Positions 36,967 through 45,314 of a DNA stretch of 64,000 nt are shown in pieces. Position 1 is the first letter of the stretch; each line of letters begins with the position of its first letter. This DNA comes from Leucobacter chinensis (GTDB lineage: Bacteria > Actinomycetota > Actinomycetes > Actinomycetales > Microbacteriaceae). The notes beneath the pieces were generated by a model. That model did no database searches, was not told the DNA's origin, and was given only the letters and a program-made list of their open reading frames with translations. A program made the position numbers and the translations under genes. The stretch spans positions 124,001-188,000 of the forward strand of contig NZ_JAHQZR010000006.1 of the NCBI RefSeq assembly GCF_019049105.1, written 5' to 3'.

Positions 36967-37689
36967 GTGAATGAACTGCCCATCGAAGGCAGCTATAACG
37001 CTAGAACTATTACCCGGGATGACGAACGAGTGTGGCTCGTGCGCTCAGCTGCTCTTGACGGGCTCACTCCCAAAGGCGAGCAGGCATTGCGCGAGGCCGG
37101 TGTAGACCTCATCATCGACCTTCGCGAGACGAGCGAACACACACCTCATACGCACCGTCTCCCAATCATCGAGATGCCCCTCTACCGGGAGGCGCCACCG
37201 ACTTCGGGAACGCTTGAGGGTATTTACCTCGGGCTGCTGCGTGACCGTGGTCATGAACTTGCGAGTGCGGTTGCGCTGATCGCAAACCACCCTGGGGTTG
37301 GTGTCGTGCACTGCACCGCGGGTAAAGATCGCACCGGGCTGGTGGTTGCTCTCGCAAGGCTCGTGGCGGGCGAAAGCCGTGAGGCGGTGGTAGCCGATTA
37401 TGCGCTCTCGGGCAGGGTGGTGCGGCCCGCACGAGCAACGATTGCTGAGAGACAACTTGCCGAGCTGATGCTGACTGACCACGAACGTGCTCACGCTGAA
37501 CGGTTGCACCTTGACAGTCCCGCTGAGGCGCTCATGCAGGCGATTCATTATGTAGACGAACACGGTGGGCCAGCCGATTATCTCGTTCGTCACGGGCTTA
37601 CCGAGGCGCATATTGAAGCGCTCATCGCGAAAGCAGGTCTCAAGAACAAGACCCGGGCTACGGTGCAAGCAGAGACAGGGCAATCATGA
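36967..37689 (+). CDS. Tyrosine-phosphatase-like protein (Cys-based phosphatase)
   Basis: The 240-residue protein carries the CX5R active-site loop VHCTAGKDRTGLVVAL (about residues 115-130), and the upstream DLIIDLRETSEH strand, as in bacterial tyrosine/inositide phosphatases (Siw14/MptpB-like). The substrate could be a phosphoprotein or a small organophosphate; the latter fits the neighbours better. I chose GTG 36967, preceded by AGGAAA; the open frame starts at 36946. Its stop overlaps the metallophosphoesterase ATG (ATGA). Confidence 0.87.
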   Translation: MNELPIEGSYNARTITRDDERVWLVRSAALDGLTPKGEQALREAGVDLIIDLRETSEHTPHTHRLPIIEMPLYREAPPTSGTLEGIYLGLLRDRGHELASAVALIANHPGVGVVHCTAGKDRTGLVVALARLVAGESREAVVADYALSGRVVRPARATIAERQLAELMLTDHERAHAERLHLDSPAEALMQAIHYVDEHGGPADYLVRHGLTEAHIEALIAKAGLKNKTRATVQAETGQS

Positions 37690-38477
37690 TCGTCACGAGC
37701 GCCCAGCTGAGGCTCCTTCACGTGAGCGACGTGCACGCGACCGAATCTGGGGCGCTGTACGGTGAGATCGACACGCTGAGCCGGCTTGCTGACGTGGCCG
37801 AGTACGCGCGCGCCCAGGAGCTTAATGTAGATGGGGTAGTCATTACGGGTGACCTCATTCAGCGGGGCAACCAGGGTGCATACCCACTTGTCGATGAAGC
37901 TTGTCGCAATATCGAGGCGACTCTCGGGGTGCCCGTGATGACGGTTCTGGGGAATCATGATGACCCAGAAGCAGCCACGAAACTCCGGGGTCACGAGGCC
38001 GGCCACACGGGTGTGACCCAGGTCTGTGGCACACGCATCGTGCGGCTTAACTCGCAGACTCGAGAGCTTGGCGAAGAGCAGCTTGATTGGCTGAGCAATC
38101 TGCTTTCCACCCCGAGTGAGCGCGGTACCGTCATTGCACTACACCACCCGCCTGCCGCTTCGCATATGCCGGTGTTACGCAAGCAAGGTCTCCGTGATGC
38201 GCGGGCGTTCATGCGGGTCATCGACGGTTCTGATGTTCGGGCGGTGCTTACGGGCCATTTCCATCATTCGCAAAGTGCTGTGATACGCGGTATCCCGGTG
38301 TTCACTGCACCGGCGCTCTCGTATCACCAGGTGATGCACGCTGGCCCGACCCATGTTTCAGGCCATAATGCCGCATGGTTTTCGCTCGTACAGTTGTCAC
38401 CCCATGGAGTGCAGAGCACTCCGATCGAACTTTCTCCCGGCGCTCCTGTCTTCACGCAGGTAGCGACGGGAGCATAG
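37686..38477 (+). CDS. Calcineurin-like metallophosphoesterase (CpdA/GpdQ-type)
   Basis: The 263-residue cytosolic protein has all five metal-binding motifs of the class III phosphodiesterases: LHVSDVHA (D, H), ITGDLIQRG, LGNHDD, ALHHPP and LTGHFHHSQ. Relatives cleave cyclic nucleotides or glycerophosphodiesters. It is co-translated with the upstream tyrosine-phosphatase-like gene and followed 33 bp later by an ABC importer, so a role in cleaving an imported phosphodiester is plausible. Confidence 0.88.
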   Translation: MIVTSAQLRLLHVSDVHATESGALYGEIDTLSRLADVAEYARAQELNVDGVVITGDLIQRGNQGAYPLVDEACRNIEATLGVPVMTVLGNHDDPEAATKLRGHEAGHTGVTQVCGTRIVRLNSQTRELGEEQLDWLSNLLSTPSERGTVIALHHPPAASHMPVLRKQGLRDARAFMRVIDGSDVRAVLTGHFHHSQSAVIRGIPVFTAPALSYHQVMHAGPTHVSGHNAAWFSLVQLSPHGVQSTPIELSPGAPVFTQVATGA

Positions 38478-38510
38478 GCCAAAATTCATCCCAACCACAG
38501 AAAGAGAATC

Positions 38511-39539
38511 ATGTCTTTGTCTCGCACATTTGGCGTCGTCACGTCACTCACGGTCGGCGTACTCGCGCTTACCTCGTGTTCTTCTGAAGCCCCAAGCGAA
38601 GTACCCTCAGACGCTTCAGGGTCTGAGCCAACGAGCATCACGCTGTATACCTCTGAGCCACAGGAAAAGATCGATGGCATTGTGGCAGCTTTCAACGACG
38701 AGCACCCCGATATCACTGTCGAGGTGTTTCGCGCAGGAACGGGAGACCTCACAGCACGCATCGCGGCTGAAGAGAAAAGCGGTGAGATCGGTGCTGACCT
38801 GCTGCTCGCGGCAGATGCCCCAACGTTCGAAACATACGCTGAGCGCGACTTGCTCATGCAGTACGAATCGACAGAAAACGCATCGATCATGCAGGAGCTT
38901 ATCGACCCCGAACACTTCTATGTCGGCACTCGGCTCCTGCCCACAGTGATTGCGATTAATACGAACGAGATCACCGACGCACCTGCTTCCTGGGCAGATC
39001 TCACCGATAGTGCATACTCTGGAAAAATTGCCATGCCGAACCCTGATGTTTCGGGTGCGGCAGCGTTCAACGCGGCTATCTGGCTCGATGAAGAAACACT
39101 CGGTCTTGACTGGCTTGAAGCGCTTGCCGCAAATAAGCCACTCATCGTCGATAGTAACGGCCCCGTTTCGCAGGCCGTTGCCGAGGGCAGTAGCCCTGTC
39201 GGTGTCGTCGTCGACTCACTCGTGCGCGACCTTGCCGCGGCTGGCTCACCGATCACCGCAGTGTACCCAACAGAGGGAGTGCCGTTTGTTTCGCAGCCGG
39301 TTGGTATCTTCGCAAACACCGACCAACCCGAAGCTTCCAAGCTCTTTGTCGACTTTCTGATCAGCAAGAAAGGACAGGAAGTGGCGGTTACGCAGTCATA
39401 CCTGCCGATTCGCGAAGACGTTGCGAGCCCTGAGGGTGCCCCCGAGATTTCGAGCATCACCTTCTTGAACCCTGACCTGCAAAAAATTCAGGCCTCACAA
39501 GCAGACGCAGTAGCAACCTTCAATGACCTCTTCCAGTAA
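38511..39539 (+). CDS. ABC importer substrate-binding lipoprotein (Fe3+/organophosphate type)
   Basis: The 342-residue protein has a lipoprotein signal with lipobox LTSC (Cys about 23) and a type II periplasmic-binding fold: SITLYTSEPQEKIDGIVAAFNDEHPDI, RIAAEEKSGEIGADLLLAAD, YSGKIAMPNPDVSGAAAF and FLISKKGQEVAVTQSYLPIRED. This family binds iron (FbpA/AfuA), 2-aminoethylphosphonate or sugar phosphates. The context with three phosphatases favours a phosphorylated ligand over iron. GAAAGAGAA precedes the ATG. Its 3' end overlaps the permease gene by 17 bp. Confidence 0.88.
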   Translation: MSLSRTFGVVTSLTVGVLALTSCSSEAPSEVPSDASGSEPTSITLYTSEPQEKIDGIVAAFNDEHPDITVEVFRAGTGDLTARIAAEEKSGEIGADLLLAADAPTFETYAERDLLMQYESTENASIMQELIDPEHFYVGTRLLPTVIAINTNEITDAPASWADLTDSAYSGKIAMPNPDVSGAAAFNAAIWLDEETLGLDWLEALAANKPLIVDSNGPVSQAVAEGSSPVGVVVDSLVRDLAAAGSPITAVYPTEGVPFVSQPVGIFANTDQPEASKLFVDFLISKKGQEVAVTQSYLPIREDVASPEGAPEISSITFLNPDLQKIQASQADAVATFNDLFQ

Positions 39540-41208
39540 TGTCCTCGTGACCTCGGGGCAGGCAGCGACGCCTCTGCCCCGAGGTCGTGCGGTTTCAACA
39601 CTGCGTCCTGGCGGCATCGACGTTTTGCGTGTGTCGCTCTGTGCAGTCATCGTTGCCCTGGTGGTACTCCCGGTCGCCGCCATCGTGTGGCTCGCAGTAA
39701 CTGGTGGCGGTTGGGCGGTGCTCGCAGAGCCTGCAGTGGCAACCGCTGCCTTTAACTCGCTCGTCTCGGCTGGTCTCTCAGGAGTGCTTGCCGTCATCAT
39801 TGGCACTGCTCTCGCGCTCATCATTGAGCGAACCGACTTGCCGTTTCGGCGTACCCTTCGTCTCTTTGCTTTGAGCCCTATGCTTATGCCACCATTCGTC
39901 GGAGCGATTGCGTGGTTGAGCCTGCTCGGCCCGAGCTCACTCGTGAACCGGTGGTGGGCTGGGCGCTTTGGAGATCCGCTCTGGAATCTCTATGGTGGCG
40001 ATGGCGTTATCTTCCTGCTCACCGTGCACAGTTTTCCTATCGCCATGATGATTGTGGGTCAAGCTCTGCGGCGCATTCCGGCCGACCTCGAACAGGCAGC
40101 ACGAATTGCGGGATCTTCTGCGCCGCGAGCTCTCTGGGACGTTACTGTGCCGCTTTTGCGCCCCGCAATGCTGTCTTCTTTCACGCTGATTGCGGTCTCA
40201 AACCTCGCAGATTTCGGTATTCCCGCGATCATCGGCTTGCCTGAAAAATACACCACCCTCTCAACGCTTGTGTACCGGTACCTCCAGTCGGGCACCGTAG
40301 ACGACCCTCTCGCCGTCGTTGCAGCAATAGGGGTGGTTCTGCTCATCGTCGCGCTCATCGGGGTTGCCGTTACCGCATTGCGAGAGCGTACCCGAGTAGA
40401 GCTTGACGCACAGGCGGCGGCACCCACGCAACTGCCACTCGGAAAGGCGCGGTTGCCGCTGGCGATCGGTACTGCTGTGGTCGTGCTCGGGGTCACACTG
40501 CTGCCGCTTGTCACGCTCACGATCCAATCGTTGCTGCCCGCTCCTGGCGTGCCACTGACCCGTGAAACGATAACCCTGTCGAGCTTTGAACGCGCGCTTT
40601 CAGCCTCGGGCACGCTTACGGGGGCCACGAACTCGCTCATGCTCGCGTCTCTGGCTGCCGTGATTTGTGGAGTGCTCGGGCTCGTCATCGGCACACTCGT
40701 TACGCGTACAACCTCACGCGACAACTCGGGATTACTGGGCTTGTCAATGTTGCCTCAGGCTATCCCTGGTCTTGTGATTGCAGTTGCATGGCTTGTCATT
40801 GCGCCGCGAATTGGTCTCTACAACACGCCGTGGATTATTCTGTGTGCCTACCTCACCTCCTTCCTTGCTCTTGTCGTGCAATCGGTGAGCGCTCCGCTTT
40901 CGGCCATCCCTTCATCGGCAGAAGAAGCCGCGCGAGTGTCAGGGGCAACGCAACTCCGCGCGCTATGGGACATCTCGTGCCGCATCGCTGTACCAGCAGC
41001 GGTATCGGGCGGGATTCTTGTTGGGCTTACCGCGGTTCGAGAGCTCACGCTCTCGGTGCTGCTGTTATCGCCAGGCGCCCAGACCCTCGGCGTCGTTATT
41101 TTCAACCTGCAACAGGCTGGTGCCTACAATGCCTCGTCGGCGTTGTCGCTCATCGTTGCACTCGTCGGGCTCGCAGGCCTAGGCCTCACGGCGCGAACCA
41201 CCAAGTAG
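39523..41208 (+). CDS. ABC importer permease with two fused membrane domains (AfuB/FbpB type)
   Basis: The 561-residue protein contains two homologous halves, each with about six membrane helices and an EAA loop: one at DLEQAARIAGSSAPRALWDVTVPLLRPA (about 185-215) and one at SSAEEAARVSGATQLRALWDISCRIAVPA (about 465-495). The fused layout is characteristic of iron and organophosphate transporters (FbpB, AfuB, PhnV/U-like fusions), in contrast to the separate PotB/PotC encoded at 47706-49363. The ATG overlaps the end of the binding-protein gene. Confidence 0.9.
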   Translation: MTSSSNVLVTSGQAATPLPRGRAVSTLRPGGIDVLRVSLCAVIVALVVLPVAAIVWLAVTGGGWAVLAEPAVATAAFNSLVSAGLSGVLAVIIGTALALIIERTDLPFRRTLRLFALSPMLMPPFVGAIAWLSLLGPSSLVNRWWAGRFGDPLWNLYGGDGVIFLLTVHSFPIAMMIVGQALRRIPADLEQAARIAGSSAPRALWDVTVPLLRPAMLSSFTLIAVSNLADFGIPAIIGLPEKYTTLSTLVYRYLQSGTVDDPLAVVAAIGVVLLIVALIGVAVTALRERTRVELDAQAAAPTQLPLGKARLPLAIGTAVVVLGVTLLPLVTLTIQSLLPAPGVPLTRETITLSSFERALSASGTLTGATNSLMLASLAAVICGVLGLVIGTLVTRTTSRDNSGLLGLSMLPQAIPGLVIAVAWLVIAPRIGLYNTPWIILCAYLTSFLALVVQSVSAPLSAIPSSAEEAARVSGATQLRALWDISCRIAVPAAVSGGILVGLTAVRELTLSVLLLSPGAQTLGVVIFNLQQAGAYNASSALSLIVALVGLAGLGLTARTTK

Positions 41209-41217
41209 AAGGAAGTC

Positions 41218-42366
41218 ATGTCAACCGTCATACTCGACCAGGTCAGTCTTGCCTATCCGGGAGGCACTCTCGGTCTCGCTGACATTGATCTCAACATCGG
41301 CGATGGCGAGTTCATCGCACTCGTTGGGCCTTCAGGCTCAGGTAAAACCACTCTGCTGCGCACCGTAGCGGGGTTTGCAACCCCGACCCTGGGCGAGGTG
41401 CGCATTGACGATACGATCGTCGCATCGTCAACACACAGCGTCGAACCCGAACGCCGTGGGCTCGGTATGGTATTTCAGCAGCATGCCGTGTGGCCGCACT
41501 GGAACGTGGGTCGTAACGTTGAGTACCCGCTGCGCAGAGCGGGCGTGCCTCGCGCCGAACGGTTACAGCGGGTCACTGAGACCCTCGCTCTCGTTGGTCT
41601 GTCGGGGTACGAAAAACGCAACCCGGCAACGCTCTCTGGCGGCCAGCGGCAACGTGTCGCGATAGCCAGGGCGATTGTCGCCAGGCCACGCGTGCTGCTT
41701 CTTGATGAAGCGCTCTCAGCGCTTGATGAACCGCTACGGGACCGGTTGCGTCTCGAACTCCGTCAGCTCACCCGGGAACTTGGTCTCACGGTGATTCACG
41801 TAACTCACGACCGTAACGAAGCACTCGCGCTCGCTGACCGTCTTGTTGTGCTTGAGGGTGGCCGTATCCAGCAGCAGGGCACTCCTGCCGAGGTACTGCG
41901 GGCGCCTGCCACGACCTTCGTCGCGAACTTCATCGCCGACGCGACGCTCATTGAGGGTACGGTGAGCCCGAAGGGCTTCACTGCCGATGATCACCCGCTG
42001 ACGCTTGCCTCTGCTGCCCTCGAAATGCTCGGTATTTCCTCTCCACCTGCTGCTTCGAACGCTGCGGCTGAGCTAGCCGTGCTTCCCGAGCACGTGCGGA
42101 TCACGGCTGATCCCGCGGGTGACGCTGTCGTCGTATCATCGCTCTTCGGCCGTGATGGTGACGACCTCGTGGTTGACTGGCGAGGCCTGCGGTTGCGAAG
42201 TCGCGCGCATGGGGTGCGCTGCGAGCGCGGCACCCACGTGCGCGTCGACATTGAAAGAGCGTTCGTGGCGCTCATCGGGGAAGGGGCTGATAGTGCTGCA
42301 GCAGCACGGAGCAGCTCTCAGACGAAACATGCTCTCACCCCTGAGCCTCAGGGAGTCGTCATATGA
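41218..42366 (+). CDS. ABC importer ATPase
   Basis: The 382-residue protein has Walker A GPSGSGKTT (about 38-46), Q-loop FQQHAVWPHWNV, signature [15 protein letters not shown], Walker B VLLLDEAL and switch His in VIHVTHD, plus a C-terminal TOBE-like domain (about 270-355) typical of the FbpC/PotA/MalK group. GAAGGAAGTC precedes the ATG. It energises the fused permease encoded directly upstream. Its stop overlaps the histidine phosphatase ATG (ATGA). The last 25 residues are polar and variable. Confidence 0.92.
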   Translation: MSTVILDQVSLAYPGGTLGLADIDLNIGDGEFIALVGPSGSGKTTLLRTVAGFATPTLGEVRIDDTIVASSTHSVEPERRGLGMVFQQHAVWPHWNVGRNVEYPLRRAGVPRAERLQRVTETLALVGLSGYEKRNPATLSGGQRQRVAIARAIVARPRVLLLDEALSALDEPLRDRLRLELRQLTRELGLTVIHVTHDRNEALALADRLVVLEGGRIQQQGTPAEVLRAPATTFVANFIADATLIEGTVSPKGFTADDHPLTLASAALEMLGISSPPAASNAAAELAVLPEHVRITADPAGDAVVVSSLFGRDGDDLVVDWRGLRLRSRAHGVRCERGTHVRVDIERAFVALIGEGADSAAAARSSSQTKHALTPEPQGVVI

Positions 42367-42965
42367 CCCAGATCACCTGCTCAACGATAGCGTTGGTGCG
42401 TCATGGTCAAACGAACTGGAATGTTGACCGACGTATTCAAGGCCGTACCGAGGTGCCGTTGAATGACAACGGCCGCGCTCAGGCGCGTGCGGCAGCTCGT
42501 ACTCTCGCGAGCGCCGAGGTTGCCGGTGCACTCGCGGCTACTGCAAGGGCTCTTTCGGTTGTGGCGGAGGTCGTTTCTTCACCCCTGGGACGTGCCATTG
42601 AAACCGCTGAAATTATTGCAGAGACACTTGCTCTAGCAGCCCCGTCTGTGAACAGAGGGCTTATAGAGCGCGATTTTGGTGCGGCCGAGGGGCTCGGTGT
42701 GGCTGAAGCTGAGGCCCGCTGGCCAGGGCTGCGAGTGCCAGATGCAGAGCCGCTTGACACGCTCTCGAATCGATCCGCCGAAGTATTTCAGGCCCTCCTC
42801 GAAACGTCGCCTGGAGCGATTGTTGTTGCTCACGGTGCGATGTTGCGGTGGGGGCTCGCGCACCTGTGCGGAACCGAGATGCCGCGCATTCTGAACGGTG
42901 AAGTGTGGCTGCTCACCCGTTCTGCAACAGGGCGGTTTGAGGTCGTCGCACCGGAGCCTTGCTGA
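42363..42965 (+). CDS. Histidine phosphatase superfamily protein (phosphoglycerate mutase-like)
   Basis: The 200-residue protein has the catalytic RHG motif in ALVRHGQTNWNVDRRIQGRTEVPLNDNGRAQA (about 10-42), the supporting SPLGRAIETAE segment, the acid RDFGAAEG and the second histidine in IVVAHGAMLRWGL. These are features of small-molecule phosphatases. It is translationally coupled to the ABC ATPase gene, as the last gene of the organophosphate operon, making a third phosphatase of a third unrelated fold in the same operon. Confidence 0.9.
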   Translation: MTQITCSTIALVRHGQTNWNVDRRIQGRTEVPLNDNGRAQARAAARTLASAEVAGALAATARALSVVAEVVSSPLGRAIETAEIIAETLALAAPSVNRGLIERDFGAAEGLGVAEAEARWPGLRVPDAEPLDTLSNRSAEVFQALLETSPGAIVVAHGAMLRWGLAHLCGTEMPRILNGEVWLLTRSATGRFEVVAPEPC

Positions 42966-43037
42966 ATCGGGGCCTCAAGCTTTCGCGTGGCCTGTGCGGG
43001 GCGGCAGCATGACGCGATAAGGGCACCGACTTAAACG

Positions 43038-43076
43038 CGAACTGCCCGCCCCACAGAAAGCGGGGCGGGCAGTTCG
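43038..43076 (-). terminator. Bidirectional terminator between the organophosphate operon and the aminotransferase gene
   Basis: The 15-bp perfect stem CGAACTGCCCGCCCC / GGGGCGGGCAGTTCG encloses a 9-nt loop. On the minus strand it is followed by CGTTTAA. It lies between convergent units. Confidence 0.85.
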
Positions 43077-43107
43077 AGGCGAGCAGTGCGCGCCTTGGGT
43101 GATCAGA

Positions 43108-44502
43108 TTAGATCTTCGACGAAGCGTCTTTCAGAACGCTGCGCAGGATGCCACCGATCTCGGCAAACTCTGCTGGGCCAATGGTCAGCGGAGGTGCGAG
43201 CTGGATGACTGGGTCTCCACGGTCGTCGGCGCGGCAGTAAAGGCCTGCCTCCCAGAGAGCGGGTGAGAGGTAGTCGCGCAGGAGGCGATCTGATTCCTCT
43301 TCGTTGAAGGTCTCCTTGGTCGTCTTGTCCTTGACAAGCTCGATACCGAAGAAGTAGCCCTCACCGCGCACGTCACCGACAATGTCGATGTCGAGCAGCT
43401 TCTCGAGCTCGGCGCGGAACAGCGGGCTGTTTTCGCGCACGCGGCCGTTGAGGTCCTCTTCCTCGAAGATGTCGAGGTTTGCGAGAGCCGCAGCAGCAGC
43501 CGCGGGGTGACCCGCGAAGGTGAAGCCGTGGTAGAAGGTGTTCTCAACCGAGTTGAACGGCTCTGAAACCTTGTCAGAGACGATCATGGCACCGAGGGGA
43601 ACGTAGCCCGAGGTGATGCCCTTAGCCGAGGTGATGATGTCGGGCTCGTAGCCGAGTGCCTTCGAAGCGAAGAAGTCACCGACACGGCCGTACGCACAGA
43701 TGACCTCATCTGAGACGAGGAGCACGTCGTACTTGTCGCAGATCTCGCGAACGCGCTTGAAGTACCCGGGAGGTGGCGGGAAGCAGCCGCCCGAGTTCTG
43801 TACTGGCTCGAGGAAGACGGCGGCGACGGTGTCTTCGCCCTCGAAGAGGATGGCCTCTTCAATGCGGTTCGCTGCCCACTGGCCGAACTCTTCGATGTTC
43901 TCTGAAGGAGCACCCATTTCGTCGGCACGGTAGAAGTTCGTGTTTGGCACGCGGTGGCCGCCCGGGGTAAGGGGCTCGTAGAACTTCTTCATGTCGGGAA
44001 TGCCGGTGATGGCAAGGGCGCCCTGCGGGGTGCCGTGGTAGGCAACCGAACGCGAGATGACCTTGTGCTTCATGGGCTTGCCCTGGATCTTCCAGTAGTG
44101 CTTCGCAAGCTTGAACGCCGACTCGACTGCTTCGCCACCACCGGTGGTGAAGAAGACCTTGTTCATCTGGCCGGGAGCGTAGCTCGAGAGGCGCTCTGAG
44201 AGCTCAACCGCTGCGGGGTGAGCGTACGACCAGATCGGCATGAAGTCGAGCTGCTTCATCTGCTTAGCAGCAGCCTCGACGATGCGATCGCGGCCGTGGC
44301 CAGCGTTGACAACGAACAGGCCAGCGAGGCCGTCGATGTACTGCTTGCCTGCAGCGTCGTAGATGTGGTGGCCTTCTGCGCGCGTGATGACGGGGATGCC
44401 GTCATCGAGCACCTTCTGGCTCGTAAAGTGCGGCCACATGTGCCGCTTGGCTTTGGCTTGGAGCGCAGGAACGTCCTGCGGCCCCGTGGGATCAAATGCC
44501 AT
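43108..44502 (-). CDS. Class III PLP-dependent aminotransferase (putrescine/GABA/omega-amino acid type)
   Basis: The 464-residue aminotransferase has the class III features IYDAAGKQYIDGLAGLFVVNAGHG, FFTTGGGEAVESAFKLAKHYW, the PLP aspartate in LLVSDEVICAYGRVG and the Schiff-base lysine in SAKGITSGYVPLGAMIV. Members convert putrescine, GABA, beta-alanine or other omega-amines to aldehydes. Location beside an Lrp regulator and a polyamine importer suggests a polyamine or GABA substrate. ATG 44502 lies 2 bp after the lrp stop, so expression is coupled. The open frame to 44520 begins with TTG. Confidence 0.9.
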   Translation of the reverse strand: MAFDPTGPQDVPALQAKAKRHMWPHFTSQKVLDDGIPVITRAEGHHIYDAAGKQYIDGLAGLFVVNAGHGRDRIVEAAAKQMKQLDFMPIWSYAHPAAVELSERLSSYAPGQMNKVFFTTGGGEAVESAFKLAKHYWKIQGKPMKHKVISRSVAYHGTPQGALAITGIPDMKKFYEPLTPGGHRVPNTNFYRADEMGAPSENIEEFGQWAANRIEEAILFEGEDTVAAVFLEPVQNSGGCFPPPPGYFKRVREICDKYDVLLVSDEVICAYGRVGDFFASKALGYEPDIITSAKGITSGYVPLGAMIVSDKVSEPFNSVENTFYHGFTFAGHPAAAAAALANLDIFEEEDLNGRVRENSPLFRAELEKLLDIDIVGDVRGEGYFFGIELVKDKTTKETFNEEESDRLLRDYLSPALWEAGLYCRADDRGDPVIQLAPPLTIGPAEFAEIGGILRSVLKDASSKI

Positions 44503-44504
44503 GG

Positions 44505-44972
44505 TTATCTGGTACCCCAATCGTACTTTTGTTTGGTCAGTTCGAGATATACGAACATTTCGGTAGAGACGACCTCTTCGATTGACCTGATCTTGTCGTT
44601 CAGGGTCTCGATGAGGCCCGCATCGTCTTCGCTCACGATTTCAGCCATGATGTCGAACGATCCGGCGCTCAGAAACAGGTATGCAACCTCAGGGAGTTCT
44701 GAGAGCTTGGCGGCGACCACCCTGGTATCGCCGGTCACACGCATGCCGATCATTGCGGTGCGGCCGAAGCCGAGTCGCATAGGGTCGGTGACTGCAACGA
44801 TCTGCATCACGCCGGCATCGGTGAGCTTCTGCACGCGTTGCCGCACAGCAGCCTCGCTGAGACCCACGGATTTCCCGATCTCGGCGTAAGAGCGCCGGCC
44901 ATCGACCTGAAGGTGCTCGATGATGGCCTTTGACTTTTCGTCGAGGGGTGGAATGGGTTTTGCGTTTCTCAC
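44505..44972 (-). CDS. Lrp/AsnC-family transcriptional regulator
   Basis: The 155-residue protein has the AsnC helix-turn-helix (about 10-70: LDEKSKAIIEHLQVDGRRSYAEIGKSVGLSEAAVRQRVQKLTDAGVMQIVAV) and a RAM effector domain (about 75-145). Usual length is 150-165. I chose GTG 44972 because a promoter places its -10 box 7 nt upstream; the longer frame to 45008 begins with TTG inside that promoter. It is cotranscribed with the aminotransferase gene and divergent from potDABC, the classic position of a local regulator. Confidence 0.9.
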   Translation of the reverse strand: MRNAKPIPPLDEKSKAIIEHLQVDGRRSYAEIGKSVGLSEAAVRQRVQKLTDAGVMQIVAVTDPMRLGFGRTAMIGMRVTGDTRVVAAKLSELPEVAYLFLSAGSFDIMAEIVSEDDAGLIETLNDKIRSIEEVVSTEMFVYLELTKQKYDWGTR

Positions 44973-44979
44973 AGTTCTG

Positions 44980-45008
44980 ATTCTGACACTTTCAAACCGA
45001 AAATGCAA
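44980..45008 (-). promoter_or_regulatory. Leaderless promoter of the Lrp/AsnC gene
   Basis: Read on the minus strand: TTGCAT, a 17-nt spacer and CAGAAT (forward 44980-44985), then 7 nt to the GTG. The AT-rich spacer resembles Lrp-type binding sequence. The remainder of this roughly 340-bp divergent region holds only a TATATT -10-like hexamer at 45234-45239 that may serve potD. Confidence 0.65.
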
Positions 45009-45314
45009 AGGATTCCGCAGTTATGTGGGTTTGATAGTGACGAAATCAGTAGTTCTGCCATTTTTTGGCCCTGGTGAACGCGTGCGGCTTGGGCGAGGTA
45101 GGAAAGGGTGCGGATCCGTGACCTTTTGCCCGCTTTTTCAACGAAATTCGTCGTCTGATCAGCGTTTGTAACGAATCCGACATGAATTGAAGAAAAGACG
45201 TCTTTACTCTCGCGCGATGGAGGGTTCTCAGCCTATATTGATCTCAACCGGTTGGGCAATGTTGCCTACCGGGTTCGTGCGAGAGAGCACTACCACTTGA
45301 CAAAGGAGTTATTC

